NCBI GenBank assembly: GCA_900764955.1
Contig: CAAFPY010000027.1
Coordinates: 1-32,418, forward strand
Source: an uncultured Collinsella sp.
Lineage (GTDB): Bacteria > Actinomycetota > Coriobacteriia > Coriobacteriales > Coriobacteriaceae
DNA length: 32,418 bases
Direction of reading: 5' to 3'
A model generated the notes under the pieces. It made no database searches and was not told the DNA's origin. It worked only from the letters and a program-made list of their open reading frames with translations. The translations under genes and the position numbers were made by a program. Of the stretch, positions 14,334 through 23,351 are shown one piece after another (position 1 is the first letter of the stretch; each line of letters starts with the position of its first letter).

Positions 14334-15544
14334 TAAACCAGCTTGAAGCCCTTGCGCTTGCCCACGGAGAGGGTGTCGCCCAGTTTGAGGGCGCTCGGAT
14401 CGATGTTGTAGCTCTTGGGAGCCACAGCCTTGCCGTTGACCTTGACGCCGCCGCCGTCGATGTCGCGGCGGGCCTGACCGGCGCTGGCCGAAAGGCCCAG
14501 GTCCTTGAGCAGGCCGGCGAGGTAAATCTGGCCCTCGTCGTTGACGGTCAGTTCAACGTGCTTCTCGGGGAAGTCGGCAAGCTGGCCCTCCTTGAACACA
14601 CGGTCGAACTCGGCCTGTGCCTCGTCGCCGGCGCCGGCGCCGTGGTAGGTGTCGCACAGGTCGCGGCCCAATGCGCGCTTGAGCTCGTAGGGGTCGGCAG
14701 AACCATCGGCCAAGGCGGCGTCGATCTTGTCGACCTCGGCCGGGGCGAGCGAGCTGGCCAGACGATAGTACTTGCCGATCATCTCGTCGGGGATGGACAT
14801 GGTCTTGCCGAACATATCCTTGGGAGCATCGGTCAGGCCGATGTAGTTACCGTAGGACTTGGACATCTTACGGACGCCGTCGGTGCCCTCGAGCAGCGGC
14901 ATGGTGAGCGCGATCTGCGGTTCCATGCCCATCTTCTCCATGAGCTCGCGGCCGGCGAGCAGGTTAAAGAGCTGGTCGGTGCCGCCCATCTCGACGTCGG
15001 CCTTGATCTGCACGGAGTCGAAGGCCTGCATCACAGGGTACAGGAACTCGTGCAGGGCAATCGGCGTCTGGGACTGGTAGCGCTTGGTAAAGTCGTCGCG
15101 CTCGAGGATGCGGGCGACGGTGAACTTGGAGCACACCTGCAGCAGGCCGGCCAGGTCCATCGAAAGGATCCAGTCGCCGTTGTGCACGATGGTGGTCTTC
15201 TCGGGGTCCAGGATCTTCATGGCCTGGCTCACGTAGGTCTCGGCGTTGGCCTCGATCTGCTCCTGCGAAAGCTGCGGGCGGGTGGAGTTCTTGCCCGAGG
15301 GGTCGCCGATCAGCGCAGTGCCGTTGCCGATGATAAGGGTGACGTTGTGGCCCAGGTCCTGGAACTGACGCATCTTGCGCAGGGGCACGGCATGGCCCAG
15401 GTGCAGGTCGGGGCTGGTGGGATCGACGCCGAGCTTGATGTTGAGGGGCTCGCCCTTCTCAAGCTTCTTGCGAAGGTCGGCCTCGGGGACGATCTGCGCT
15501 GCACCCGAGGTGATGATACGCATTTGCTCGTCAACAGACAGCAT
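14333..15544 (-). CDS. tyrS: Tyrosyl-tRNA synthetase
   Basis: The enzyme charges tRNA-Tyr with tyrosine. The 403-residue class I synthetase has the HLGH motif (48-51) and KMSKS (226-230), plus a C-terminal S4 RNA-binding domain (about 340-400, ending VGKRKGFKLV). The sequence DPTSPDLHLGHAVPLRKMRQFQDLGH matches the TyrZ-like (type 2) branch rather than the classical TyrS branch. AGGAGG precedes the ATG with good spacing. The leader of at most 97 bases is too short for a T-box. A small AGCACC/GGTGCT hairpin lies upstream of the ribosome-binding site. Confidence 0.97.
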   Translation of the reverse strand: MLSVDEQMRIITSGAAQIVPEADLRKKLEKGEPLNIKLGVDPTSPDLHLGHAVPLRKMRQFQDLGHNVTLIIGNGTALIGDPSGKNSTRPQLSQEQIEANAETYVSQAMKILDPEKTTIVHNGDWILSMDLAGLLQVCSKFTVARILERDDFTKRYQSQTPIALHEFLYPVMQAFDSVQIKADVEMGGTDQLFNLLAGRELMEKMGMEPQIALTMPLLEGTDGVRKMSKSYGNYIGLTDAPKDMFGKTMSIPDEMIGKYYRLASSLAPAEVDKIDAALADGSADPYELKRALGRDLCDTYHGAGAGDEAQAEFDRVFKEGQLADFPEKHVELTVNDEGQIYLAGLLKDLGLSASAGQARRDIDGGGVKVNGKAVAPKSYNIDPSALKLGDTLSVGKRKGFKLV

Positions 15545-15641
15545 TGGGTATCCTCCTTTTGCTATAGCACCCTCACCGGATACGGCGGTGCTGGAAGTTC
15601 ATAAACCCACTAATAATAACCAAAACAGCGCGACGCGGCAC

Positions 15642-17618
15642 CTACGACAGGAAAATCCTCGTCCTGCCGCACGCGTCGATAACGACCGGCAAACGCGTGC
15701 CGTCACGTTCGACCAAAAAGCGCGCCTGCTGACGGCGCGAGCAGTCACGGCAACGGACCTGCCCCGTTGCATCCGTGGCGCAGGCGCCCTCGGCAGTCAG
15801 CAAGCAGTGCTCGCACACCATGAGCTCGGGACGGTCGGCATCGACAGGCCCCAAGACACCGGGGCAAGCGGCAAGTTCGGCAACACGCTCCGCATCATTG
15901 CCGAGCAACTCGGCAGACAAGCACACCCGCCCCGCACCGAGTCCGCGCAGCCAGGTAAGCGTGGCCCGATTGGCACAGAACACCGGCGCCGCCACGTCAA
16001 ACGTTGTGCCCAGCTCGCGGGCCATCGCCACTTGTCCCAGATTGCGGCAGACGACGCGCCCGGCACGCTGCATAAGCGCCCGAGTCCGCTCGGCGTCGCC
16101 CGCGCGGCACACTTCGTCGAGCACCACCGTTGTATCGGACAGATCTCGCTCATCGCGCGGACCCACATCCATCAGCTCCCAGGCAAAGACCATACGAGCA
16201 AAATCCTCGCGCTTTGCCGGCCCCGCCGACCCCGCCAACTCCGTCGACGCACCGCCATCCACCGCAGCGCCCTCAAAGGGCAGCACCTCAACGGCACGCG
16301 CAACGGGCGCAATCGCATCCGCCTCGGCCCGCATGCGCTCCAACACCGCCGCCGTCTGATCCAACACGCCGGCGCTGCGAATCAGATAGACCTCGCAGCC
16401 CGCGTCCACCTTACGTTTGCAATGCACGACGATGCGCTCCCCCGCAGCGGCATCCACGGGGCAAGGCACCTGTGGCCAGCGCTTGGGCACATCGGGACGC
16501 GCGTCGGCACCCGGGTAAAATCGGATTTCGAGCGTATCGCCCGCCGCCACGGCGGCATCAAGCTCAACCGTCACCTCTTCGTGACCCACCGCCACCAAGT
16601 GGCCCACGCGCACGCCCTGGTTGATCGCGCGCTCAAAGCTCATGAGCTCGGCACCCGAACGACCCCGCAGGTAAGCATCGGTAAACCCACGGTTAAACGA
16701 CCTTCCCAGCTCGCGTTCAAGCTCTTCCACGGCACCGGAGTCCCACGCGCCGTCGCACAGCATATCGAGTGCCCGACGCCACACCCTCACCACGTTGAAT
16801 ACGTAATCGGGATTCTTCATGCGTCCCTCGATCTTGAGCGATGCCACGCCGGCGGCAACAAGCTCGGGCAGGTGCGCGATACCCAGATAGTCACGCGGAC
16901 AAAGCAGGCGGTCTCCCTCGACGGCAACAACACTCTGCCCCGCCTCGTCCACTAGGTCGTACGCCAGACGGCACGGCTGCGTGCAGTCGCCGCGCATCGC
17001 CGAGCGCCCACGCCGCAAGGCCGAGAACTCGCACGCCCCCGAATAGCCGATGCAAATCGCACCGTGGCAGAATACCTCGATGGGCACGCCCGTGGCACAG
17101 AGCGCCGCAATCTCGTCGACCGTCAGCTCGCGTGCCGTCGTCACGCGCTCGACCCCCAGCTCATCGGCGGCAAGCCGCACGGCACCCTCGCTATGAGCGC
17201 CCGCTTGCGTGGACAGGTGAATCTCGACCCCGGGAATCGCCGCGCGCAGCGCGCAGGCCAACCCGGCATCGGCGACAATCAGAGCATCGGCGCCCAGCTC
17301 TAGTGCATGAGCTCCCAACGCCACCGCGTCGGACAACTCGTCGTCAAATACGAACACGTTGAGCGTTACGTACACACGCACGCCATGGGCATGCGCCACG
17401 GCGCAGCCGCGTGCAAACTCGTCGTCGGTAAAACCGTGCGCACTCACACGGGCGTTAAAGCCGCCCAACCCCGCATAGATGGCATCGGCACCCGCGGCGA
17501 TGGCCGCAAGCATCTGGTCGAGCCCGCCCGCCGGCGCCAGCAGCTCGGGCAGCGCCGCACCGGCAGCATCCAATCCAGTCTCGTATTGTCCGCTCGGCCC
17601 CATCGTCCGAATCGCCAT
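15642..17618 (-). CDS. Peptidase U32 family protein (probable RNA hydroxylation enzyme)
   Basis: This 658-residue protein belongs to the U32 family. Although named for collagenase-like peptidases, characterised bacterial members (TrhP, RlhA) hydroxylate tRNA or 23S rRNA. The N-terminal part has the family opening ELLAPAGGLDQMLAAIAAGADAIYAG and the Cys motif C189-x6-C196-x15-C212 with QPCR, the spacing of the iron-sulfur ligands in TrhP. The length matches RlhA-type long members. The C-terminus adds Cys pairs (CEHC, CRDC) that may bind a metal. The start is ATG 17618, with AAGGAG seven bases upstream, rather than the in-frame ATG at 17645. It is divergent from the penicillin-binding protein gene. 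I cannot tell which RNA it modifies. Confidence 0.88.
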   Translation of the reverse strand: MAIRTMGPSGQYETGLDAAGAALPELLAPAGGLDQMLAAIAAGADAIYAGLGGFNARVSAHGFTDDEFARGCAVAHAHGVRVYVTLNVFVFDDELSDAVALGAHALELGADALIVADAGLACALRAAIPGVEIHLSTQAGAHSEGAVRLAADELGVERVTTARELTVDEIAALCATGVPIEVFCHGAICIGYSGACEFSALRRGRSAMRGDCTQPCRLAYDLVDEAGQSVVAVEGDRLLCPRDYLGIAHLPELVAAGVASLKIEGRMKNPDYVFNVVRVWRRALDMLCDGAWDSGAVEELERELGRSFNRGFTDAYLRGRSGAELMSFERAINQGVRVGHLVAVGHEEVTVELDAAVAAGDTLEIRFYPGADARPDVPKRWPQVPCPVDAAAGERIVVHCKRKVDAGCEVYLIRSAGVLDQTAAVLERMRAEADAIAPVARAVEVLPFEGAAVDGGASTELAGSAGPAKREDFARMVFAWELMDVGPRDERDLSDTTVVLDEVCRAGDAERTRALMQRAGRVVCRNLGQVAMARELGTTFDVAAPVFCANRATLTWLRGLGAGRVCLSAELLGNDAERVAELAACPGVLGPVDADRPELMVCEHCLLTAEGACATDATGQVRCRDCSRRQQARFLVERDGTRLPVVIDACGRTRIFLS

Positions 17619-17780
17619 CGACAAACTCCTTACCAAGGTATGCATTCACTCTGAAAAATGCCGTCTTCCAGCATACACGAGGCCTCGCGCGCCCCGTTTG
17701 GTTTATCGTGTAATAACTTATGTCCATCCTGCCCCGACGGCACATCCACCGTCCGGCACGACATACCTGGAGGTCAATAT

Positions 17781-19979
17781 ATGGGTCCTCGCCAACGACA
17801 GGGACGCAGCCGTTCAAAGACGCATGCTCTGCCCATAATCCTGCTCTCGTTTTTGGGCTTTTTGCTTATCGCGGGCGTGGCATTTGGCATCGGCATGGTC
17901 GGCAACGTCAACCGCTGGCTGTCCGATCTGCCCGACTACACCGACGCCAACGCGTATCTGGTGAGCGAGCCCACCGAGATCGTCGACTGCAACGGCAACA
18001 AGATTGCGAGCTTCTACACGCAAAACCGCAAGTCTATCACCAAGGACGAGGTCTCCCCCTACGTGCTGCAGGGCACCGTTGACGTCGAGGACGAGCGCTT
18101 CTACGAGCACGGCGGTATCGACCTGTGGGGTATCGCGCGCGCTGCGGTGGCAACCCTCGGCGGCGGTCACGAAGGCGCCTCGACTATCACCCAGCAGCTG
18201 GTGCGCAACACCATCCTGCAGGAGGAGCAGTTCGACTCGACCATCGAGCGTAAGGTGCGCGAGGCTTACATCGCCGTCAAGATGGAGGATATGTACTCCA
18301 AAGACGAGATCCTCATGATGTACCTCAACACCATCTATTACGGCCACGGCGCCTACGGTATCGAGGCCGCCGCCGAGACCTACCTATCCAAGAGCGCCGC
18401 CGACCTCACCCTGAGCGAAGCCGCGCTGTTGATCGGCCTTCCCAACTCGCCCTCGCAGTACGACCCCACGGTCAACCCCGACCTGGCGCTGTCCCGTCGC
18501 AACAAGGTCCTCGACAACATGTTGCGCCTGGGCCACATCACGCAGGAGGAGCACGATGCCGCACAGGCCGAGCCCATCACCCTCAACGTGACCGAGATTT
18601 CGGGCAGCGGCGTCGACGTATACTCGCAGCCCTACTTTGTCGCCTATGTTAAGCAGCTGCTGGAGCAGGAGTTCTCGACCGACGTGCTCTTTAAGGGCGG
18701 TCTGACCGTCAAGACCACCATCGATCCCACGATGCAGCAGGTGGCAGAGAATGCCGTTCGCGAGCAGCTCGACACGCTCTCGCTCGACGGCCTGGACATG
18801 GGCATGGTCGTCGTCGACCCCAAGACCGGCTACATCAAGTGCATGGTGGGCGGCTACGACTACAACGCCGACGAGAACCACGTAAACCATGCCACGGCCA
18901 AGCGTCCCGTCGGCTCCACCTTTAAGGCATTTACGCTGGCAACTGCCATCCAAAACGGCATGAACCCCAACGTCACCCTCAACTGCAACTCGCCGCTCAA
19001 GGCCAAGGGCACCACGACCGAGGTCCAAAACTACGCCAACCATAGCTATGGCAACATCACGCTTAAGCAGGCGACGGCATACTCCTCCAACACCGGCTAC
19101 ATCCAGGTGGCGGAAGCCGTCGGCAACAGCAAGATCATCTCGCTCGTCAAAAAGCTCGGCATCGATCCCGCCAAGGACAACATCGAGGACGTTCCCGTCA
19201 TGACGCTCGGCACCGGCTCGATCTCGCCGCTCGAGATGGCCGCCGCCTACGCAACGTTTGCCAATGGCGGCTACTATCGCCAGCCGATCGCCATCACCGA
19301 GATTGACTCTCGTACCGGCTCGGTGCTGTACCAGCACACTGACAATCCCTCACAGGTGCTTACCGAGGGCGAGGCCGCCGCGGTCACCGATGTTCTGTCC
19401 GGCGTCATGCAGGGCGGCGGTACGGGCGCTGCCGGTGCCCTGAGTGTCAACCAGCCCTATGCCGGCAAGACGGGCACCACCGACAACACCACCAACCTGT
19501 GGTTCTGCGGCTATACCCCGCAGCTGGCGTGCGCCCTGTGGACCGGCTATTCCGCGGGCGAGATCCCCATCCAAAAGTACGGCACGGACCTGCTGGGCGA
19601 CAGCACCAACCTGCCTGTCTTTAAGCGGTTTATGAACACCGTTCTGACCGGTACCGAGCGCGAGGAGTTTGCGACCGGAACGGCGCCCACCTACAAGAAC
19701 AACAGCGTCTGGAAGTTCTACGGCACCAACAACACCAAGAAGTCGGAGAACGACGACAAGGACAAGGACGAAGAGGAAGAGGAAACCACCACAACGACTA
19801 CCACGACGACCACGACCACCGAGACCACGGGCGGCGACACCACCGGCGGCACCGGTACGACCGGTGGCTCGACGGGTGGCTCCACTGGTGGTTCGACCGG
19901 CGGCGATGGCGGCACGCCTACGCCTACGCCTACGCCCACTCCCGACCCCTCGCCCACGCCTGACGATACGGTCGGCTAA
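17781..19979 (+). CDS. Class A penicillin-binding protein (transglycosylase/transpeptidase)
   Basis: This bifunctional enzyme polymerises and cross-links peptidoglycan outside the membrane. The 732 residues comprise a short basic cytoplasmic tail, a membrane anchor (18-40), a GT51 domain (about 65-235; catalytic Glu103 in VEDERFYEHGG, GASTITQQLVRN, and RKVREAYIAVKMED) and a transpeptidase domain (about 335-620; S379-T-F-K382, S435-S-N437, K563-T-G565). A low-complexity tail (about 655-732) follows: acidic, then a run of 12 Thr, Gly-Thr/Gly-Ser repeats and Thr-Pro repeats. The start is ATG 17781 with CTGGAGG upstream; an earlier in-frame ATG lacks a ribosome-binding site. A strong terminator follows. 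Confidence 0.95.
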   Translation: MGPRQRQGRSRSKTHALPIILLSFLGFLLIAGVAFGIGMVGNVNRWLSDLPDYTDANAYLVSEPTEIVDCNGNKIASFYTQNRKSITKDEVSPYVLQGTVDVEDERFYEHGGIDLWGIARAAVATLGGGHEGASTITQQLVRNTILQEEQFDSTIERKVREAYIAVKMEDMYSKDEILMMYLNTIYYGHGAYGIEAAAETYLSKSAADLTLSEAALLIGLPNSPSQYDPTVNPDLALSRRNKVLDNMLRLGHITQEEHDAAQAEPITLNVTEISGSGVDVYSQPYFVAYVKQLLEQEFSTDVLFKGGLTVKTTIDPTMQQVAENAVREQLDTLSLDGLDMGMVVVDPKTGYIKCMVGGYDYNADENHVNHATAKRPVGSTFKAFTLATAIQNGMNPNVTLNCNSPLKAKGTTTEVQNYANHSYGNITLKQATAYSSNTGYIQVAEAVGNSKIISLVKKLGIDPAKDNIEDVPVMTLGTGSISPLEMAAAYATFANGGYYRQPIAITEIDSRTGSVLYQHTDNPSQVLTEGEAAAVTDVLSGVMQGGGTGAAGALSVNQPYAGKTGTTDNTTNLWFCGYTPQLACALWTGYSAGEIPIQKYGTDLLGDSTNLPVFKRFMNTVLTGTEREEFATGTAPTYKNNSVWKFYGTNNTKKSENDDKDKDEEEEETTTTTTTTTTTTETTGGDTTGGTGTTGGSTGGSTGGSTGGDGGTPTPTPTPTPDPSPTPDDTVG

Positions 19980-20001
19980 GAAGTACGCGACTAAAGCCAA
20001 C

Positions 20002-20040
20002 AAGGCCCCGAGCAGCTTATTGAACTGCTCGGGGCCTTTT
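20002..20040 (+). terminator. Intrinsic terminator after the penicillin-binding protein
   Basis: A perfect 14-bp stem (20002-20015 with 20025-20038) with a nine-base loop ends in TTTT. It begins 22 bases after the stop and serves the rightward gene. Confidence 0.92.
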
Positions 20041-20081
20041 AGTTTGAAACGACCTGGAGGGCGGTCTTTATACCGGCAAAC

Positions 20082-20116
20082 AAAAAGGGGGTACCGACCA
20101 ACGTCGATACCCCTTA
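20082..20116 (-). terminator. Intrinsic terminator of argR
   Basis: 20086-20098 pairs with 20103-20115 around a short loop, with one G-U pair and one weak position in the minus-strand RNA, and is followed leftwards by TTTTT (20086-20082). It lies about 50 bases after the argR stop and faces the terminator of the convergent gene. Confidence 0.8.
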
Positions 20117-20164
20117 CAAGCCACTATGTCAGCGCACACAATGCCGAACGCACGACCCGCACGC

Positions 20165-20602
20165 CTACTTGCGAGAATTGCTCAACTTATTGATCAGCGC
20201 CTCGAGACGCTCGCCGTCCTCGGCCGTCTGGGCAATAACCAAAATCGTATCGTTGCCGGCAAGCGAGCCAAGCACATCGGGCAACTCTGCCGCATCAACG
20301 GCGGCGGCGATGCCGGAAGCCGTGCCAGGCTGAGCCTTGATCATAACCAGATTATCAGTACGCAGAACGCCCGTTACGAGCTCGGAAACCATACGTTGCA
20401 GGTGCAGGTCCTCTGCCAGAACATAGATGCCCTCAGGGAGCTTACGCAGCCCCATATCGGCAATATCGCGAGAGACAGTCGCCTGCGTGCAATCAAAGCC
20501 CATAGCACGGAGCTCATCGACCAGCACGCGCTGCGTGCGGACATCCTTATTGCGCACAATATCTCTAATGGCATCCTGGCGCCCATTGCGTTTTTTAGCC
20601 AT
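20165..20602 (-). CDS. argR: Arginine repressor ArgR
   Basis: This 145-residue transcriptional regulator of arginine metabolism acts as a hexamer with arginine as co-repressor. The N-terminal winged helix contains CTQATVSRDIADMGLRKL, with the conserved Ser-Arg DNA contact. The C-terminal domain has GTASGIAAAVDAAELPDVLGSLAGNDTILVI, the oligomerisation and arginine-binding region. The start is set at ATG 20602 (MAKKRNGRQDAI); the ribosome-binding site (GTGAGGG) is only moderate. An earlier in-frame ATG at 20635 has no better site. No arginine biosynthesis genes are in the window. An AT-rich dyad upstream may be an ARG box for autoregulation. Confidence 0.94.
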   Translation of the reverse strand: MAKKRNGRQDAIRDIVRNKDVRTQRVLVDELRAMGFDCTQATVSRDIADMGLRKLPEGIYVLAEDLHLQRMVSELVTGVLRTDNLVMIKAQPGTASGIAAAVDAAELPDVLGSLAGNDTILVIAQTAEDGERLEALINKLSNSRK

Positions 20603-20648
20603 ACAAACCCTCACTCCAAAAGATGGCGGAGACAATCAATCAGTGATT

Positions 20649-20668
20649 GAATAGTTTAACGCTATTTG
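20649..20668. promoter_or_regulatory. Possible ARG box upstream of argR
   Basis: GAATAG and CTATTT (around 20649-20654 and 20662-20667) form a 5-bp inverted repeat in AT-rich sequence. It resembles a TGAATA-type ARG half-site and lies about 50 bases upstream of the argR start. A second small palindrome (CAATCA-G-TGATTG) lies beside it. Confidence 0.3.
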
Positions 20669-20734
20669 AAGGCTTTTGTGTATAAGAACGCATTTCGAAA
20701 CAATTCTATGCAAGTTTGCTTCGTAATGAGCCGT

Positions 20735-21784
20735 TTAGGCGGTTTTTGCGCCCGTCCGGTTAAGAAAAGCTGCCAGATGCGTACACATCACGCAGCGCGC
20801 GGGCTTGGCGCTGGCGATCGGCCCAAACAACAGACCGAGTCCCCGATGGTTATCCTTGAGCGCGGCGACCATCTGACGGGTTCGAGGCGCCTCGAGCATA
20901 TCACGCATGCGGGCGGAACGCTCGATTGACGACACCCCATGCGGGCTCAGACACAAATTCTCGATGCAGGCGACCAGTCCGGCAAAGTAGAACTTTTGGC
21001 TTGCCAGCTTGAGCCGACCACCGCTATCTGCTTCCGAGAGTGAGTCCGCAAGCTCGTCGAGCGCTCGAGTGTCATCGGATATCCTGGCATACATGGTGGG
21101 ATCAAAGGCATCTGTAAGCTTAGGTGCCGCCGCGTGGAAACAAGCGTCGCCGCAGCCGGACACGAATCGTGCCTGCGAGAGCGCATAAGCCATAAACTCA
21201 ACCGTACGGTACGCCTTGCCGCGCGACAGGCATGCCTCAAACAGCGGACGGCTATACATCACGCCAGAGGTCTGAGCGACTAGGCCGCCCAAAATCAACT
21301 GGGGCAGCCCAGTCACCATAGAAGACTCGTCTTCTATGGCAATAGAGGCAGCATCCAAGACGCGCGAATGACGCTCGCGATGCGCATCGTATCGATCGAG
21401 CGACACCGAGGGGAGCACAATGTCTGCCGCAGTATCGCACGCGATATCGACCATCTTGGAAAGGGCCTGCGGAGCAAACCACTCATCGGCGTTCATGGCG
21501 ATGATTTGAGAGCCGCGCGAGGCATCAAAACCGGCACGAAGACAAGCGCCGCGCTTCGCGTCCTCGACGTCAATCAAATCAATATGGATGTCCCTGTCGG
21601 CAGCAACTTGAAGCGAATGGCGCACACCGGGCGCAGCATCGCGGCAGACAACGACAATCTGCAAATCGTAGAGGTCTTGGTTCTGGATACTCTCGAGCGC
21701 ACGCATCGCATAGCTGGGCGAACCTTCTACCACAAGGATCACCGAAAGTCGCGGATGCGAACCACGTCGAACCAAGTTTTCCAT
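20735..21784 (-). CDS. Glycosyltransferase family 2 protein
   Basis: This 349-residue probable cytosolic glycosyltransferase transfers a sugar from a nucleotide sugar to an unknown acceptor. The GT-A start RLSVILVVEGSPSYAMRALESIQNQDLYDLQIVVV and the metal-binding region IIAMNADEWFAPQAL (about 92-106) are typical. The C-terminal part (about 230-349) is not recognised. No membrane segment is evident. Start choice is uncertain: ATG 21784 sits directly on GAGAGG, whereas TTG 21775 has that sequence nine bases upstream and may be the real start. It lies between truA and argR on the same strand, with gaps of over 130 bases on each side, so it is probably transcribed alone. Confidence 0.83.
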   Translation of the reverse strand: MENLVRRGSHPRLSVILVVEGSPSYAMRALESIQNQDLYDLQIVVVCRDAAPGVRHSLQVAADRDIHIDLIDVEDAKRGACLRAGFDASRGSQIIAMNADEWFAPQALSKMVDIACDTAADIVLPSVSLDRYDAHRERHSRVLDAASIAIEDESSMVTGLPQLILGGLVAQTSGVMYSRPLFEACLSRGKAYRTVEFMAYALSQARFVSGCGDACFHAAAPKLTDAFDPTMYARISDDTRALDELADSLSEADSGGRLKLASQKFYFAGLVACIENLCLSPHGVSSIERSARMRDMLEAPRTRQMVAALKDNHRGLGLLFGPIASAKPARCVMCTHLAAFLNRTGAKTA

Positions 21785-21936
21785 CCTCTCGATAGCACCA
21801 AATCAAACTGTCGTTCATGGTACACCCGAGCTATAAAAGCAACGAGCCGCCTAACATGTTGCACGCCAAGAACAGATGTTGCACACGCGCAGCTCACACA
21901 TAGTATGTGCAAGGCACGGACGCGCCGAGCACTCCC

Positions 21937-22761
21937 CTAGTCGAGAACGACAAGCTCGTCGGGGCCGTAATCCACACCCATAAACGTAAGGCCGCAGGCA
22001 GGCGCCGTGGGACCCGCAGCGGTTCGGTCACGGGCGTCAATAACCTCGCGCATCCACTGGGGATCGCGACGATGCATGCCAATCTCCACGAGCGTTCCTA
22101 CAATGGTACGCACCATCGAGTGCAAAAACGCATTGCCCTCGATAGTGAAGATCAGGATATCCTCGCCAAACGCAACCTCATGGCCAAATTCGGCACGCAT
22201 CACGCAGCGATGCGTGGGCTTGCCAACGGCCGAGGCAACCTTGCAAAAGCTTTTAAAGTCCTGCTCGCCCAGCAGCGCGGGGCAGGCAGAAGACATAGCC
22301 TCAACATCCAAGGGATAGCGATGCCACCACACGGCACCGCGGGACAGCACGGGGCGCGCATCGCGATCGGCAATACGGTATGTATACGTACGGGAATGCG
22401 CGTCAAAGCGTGCAGAAAAGCCTTTACGGGCCCTGTAGACCTCGTTTATGGCGATATCTTTGGGCAGCAGGGCATCCATAGCCCGCAGCCACCTACGGCG
22501 CGTACAAGCGAGCTCAGCGTCCGTAACGGGCACGCTGATGTACTGAGCCACGGCATGCACGCCGGCATCGGTACGCCCCGCGCACGTCAGATCGATCGGG
22601 CGGCGAAGCAGCGTCTCGATGGCTCGACGTAGCTCACCAGCAACCGTCGTCTGTCCCGGCTGCTCGGCAAATCCGCTATACGACGAGCCATCATAGGCCA
22701 CACGAAATACGAGTGTGGCGTCAAGCTCGGAAATCGAATTGAAATCAGACGGCGCGGTCAT
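21937..22761 (-). CDS. truA: tRNA pseudouridine(38-40) synthase TruA
   Basis: The enzyme isomerises uridines 38-40 in the anticodon stem-loop of tRNAs to pseudouridine. The 274-residue protein has the catalytic Asp65 in CAGRTDAGVHA, the N-terminal FRVAYDGSSYSGF and the C-terminal NAFLHSMVRTIVGTLVEIG, all typical of TruA. The start is ATG 22761 with GGGAG six bases upstream; a TTG five codons earlier overlaps that site. truA follows rplQ as in many Actinomycetota and Firmicutes, but an intrinsic terminator lies between them with no room for a separate promoter. Expression by read-through is therefore likely. Confidence 0.96.
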   Translation of the reverse strand: MTAPSDFNSISELDATLVFRVAYDGSSYSGFAEQPGQTTVAGELRRAIETLLRRPIDLTCAGRTDAGVHAVAQYISVPVTDAELACTRRRWLRAMDALLPKDIAINEVYRARKGFSARFDAHSRTYTYRIADRDARPVLSRGAVWWHRYPLDVEAMSSACPALLGEQDFKSFCKVASAVGKPTHRCVMRAEFGHEVAFGEDILIFTIEGNAFLHSMVRTIVGTLVEIGMHRRDPQWMREVIDARDRTAAGPTAPACGLTFMGVDYGPDELVVLD

Positions 22762-22796
22762 GGGCGCTCCCAACAAACAATCAACGGTATCGCGAC

Positions 22797-22827
22797 AAAA
22801 AAAGAGGGGTACGCGAACGTACCCCTC
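22797..22827 (-). terminator. Intrinsic terminator after rplQ
   Basis: GAGGGGTACG (22804-22813) pairs perfectly with CGTACCCCTC (22818-22827) around a TTCG loop in the minus-strand RNA, followed by seven U. It ends the ribosomal operon 27 bases after rplQ and 36 bases before truA. Confidence 0.95.
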
Positions 22828-22853
22828 GAATATAGCCTATGCAGACGGATTGT

Positions 22854-23321
22854 CTACTCAGCGGTCTCCTCAGCAGGAGCCTCCTCGACGGCCTCGACCT
22901 TCTTGGGAGCAGCGGCCTTCTTGGGGGCCGGAGCAGCCTTCTTGGCCTTAGGCGTGCAAGGCTCGGTGACGAGCTCCATGATAACGATGGGAGCGTTGTC
23001 GCCCTTACGGTTACCGAGCTTCATGATGCGGGTGTAACCGCCGTTGCGGTCCTGCCACATGCCCTGAGCAGCCTTGTCGAAGATCTCGGCAACGAGCTGC
23101 TTATCGCCGAGCTTGGCGATAGCCAGACGACGAGAGTGCAGGTCGCCCTTCTTGGCCCAGGTGATGATCGGATCGACGACCGAACGCAGCGCCTTAGCGC
23201 GGGTCTCGGTGGTCTTGATGCGGTCGTTCTCGAAGAGGGCCTTAGCAAGGCTCTTCTTCATGGCCTTGGTGTGGCTCGCATCGGTGCCGAGCTTCAGGCC
23301 CTTCTTAACGTTGTGACGCAT
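22854..23321 (-). CDS. rplQ: 50S ribosomal protein L17
   Basis: L17 is a large-subunit protein. The 155 residues begin MRHNVKKGLKLGTDASHTKAMKKSLAKALF, the conserved L17 start, and contain RRLAIAKL and GGYTRIMKLGNRKGDNAPI. The core ends near residue 118 and is followed by a Lys/Ala/Glu-rich tail of about 37 residues, a type of extension common in Actinomycetota. The gene ends the alpha operon after rpoA. Confidence 0.98.
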   Translation of the reverse strand: MRHNVKKGLKLGTDASHTKAMKKSLAKALFENDRIKTTETRAKALRSVVDPIITWAKKGDLHSRRLAIAKLGDKQLVAEIFDKAAQGMWQDRNGGYTRIMKLGNRKGDNAPIVIMELVTEPCTPKAKKAAPAPKKAAAPKKVEAVEEAPAEETAE

Positions 23322-23351
23322 GGTCTAGTTTCTCCTCAAATATGCGAAGCA

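Noticed and set aside
14558..15604. A 348-codon plus-strand open frame
   Set aside because: It is antisense to tyrS, shows no recognisable motif and is explained by third-position GC bias.
15545..15641. T-box riboswitch upstream of tyrS
   Set aside because: The gap is only 97 bases, too short, and no T-box sequence is seen.
19790..19970. Short repeats suggesting a CRISPR or tandem DNA element
   Set aside because: They are Thr/Gly/Pro codon repeats inside the coding region of the penicillin-binding protein.
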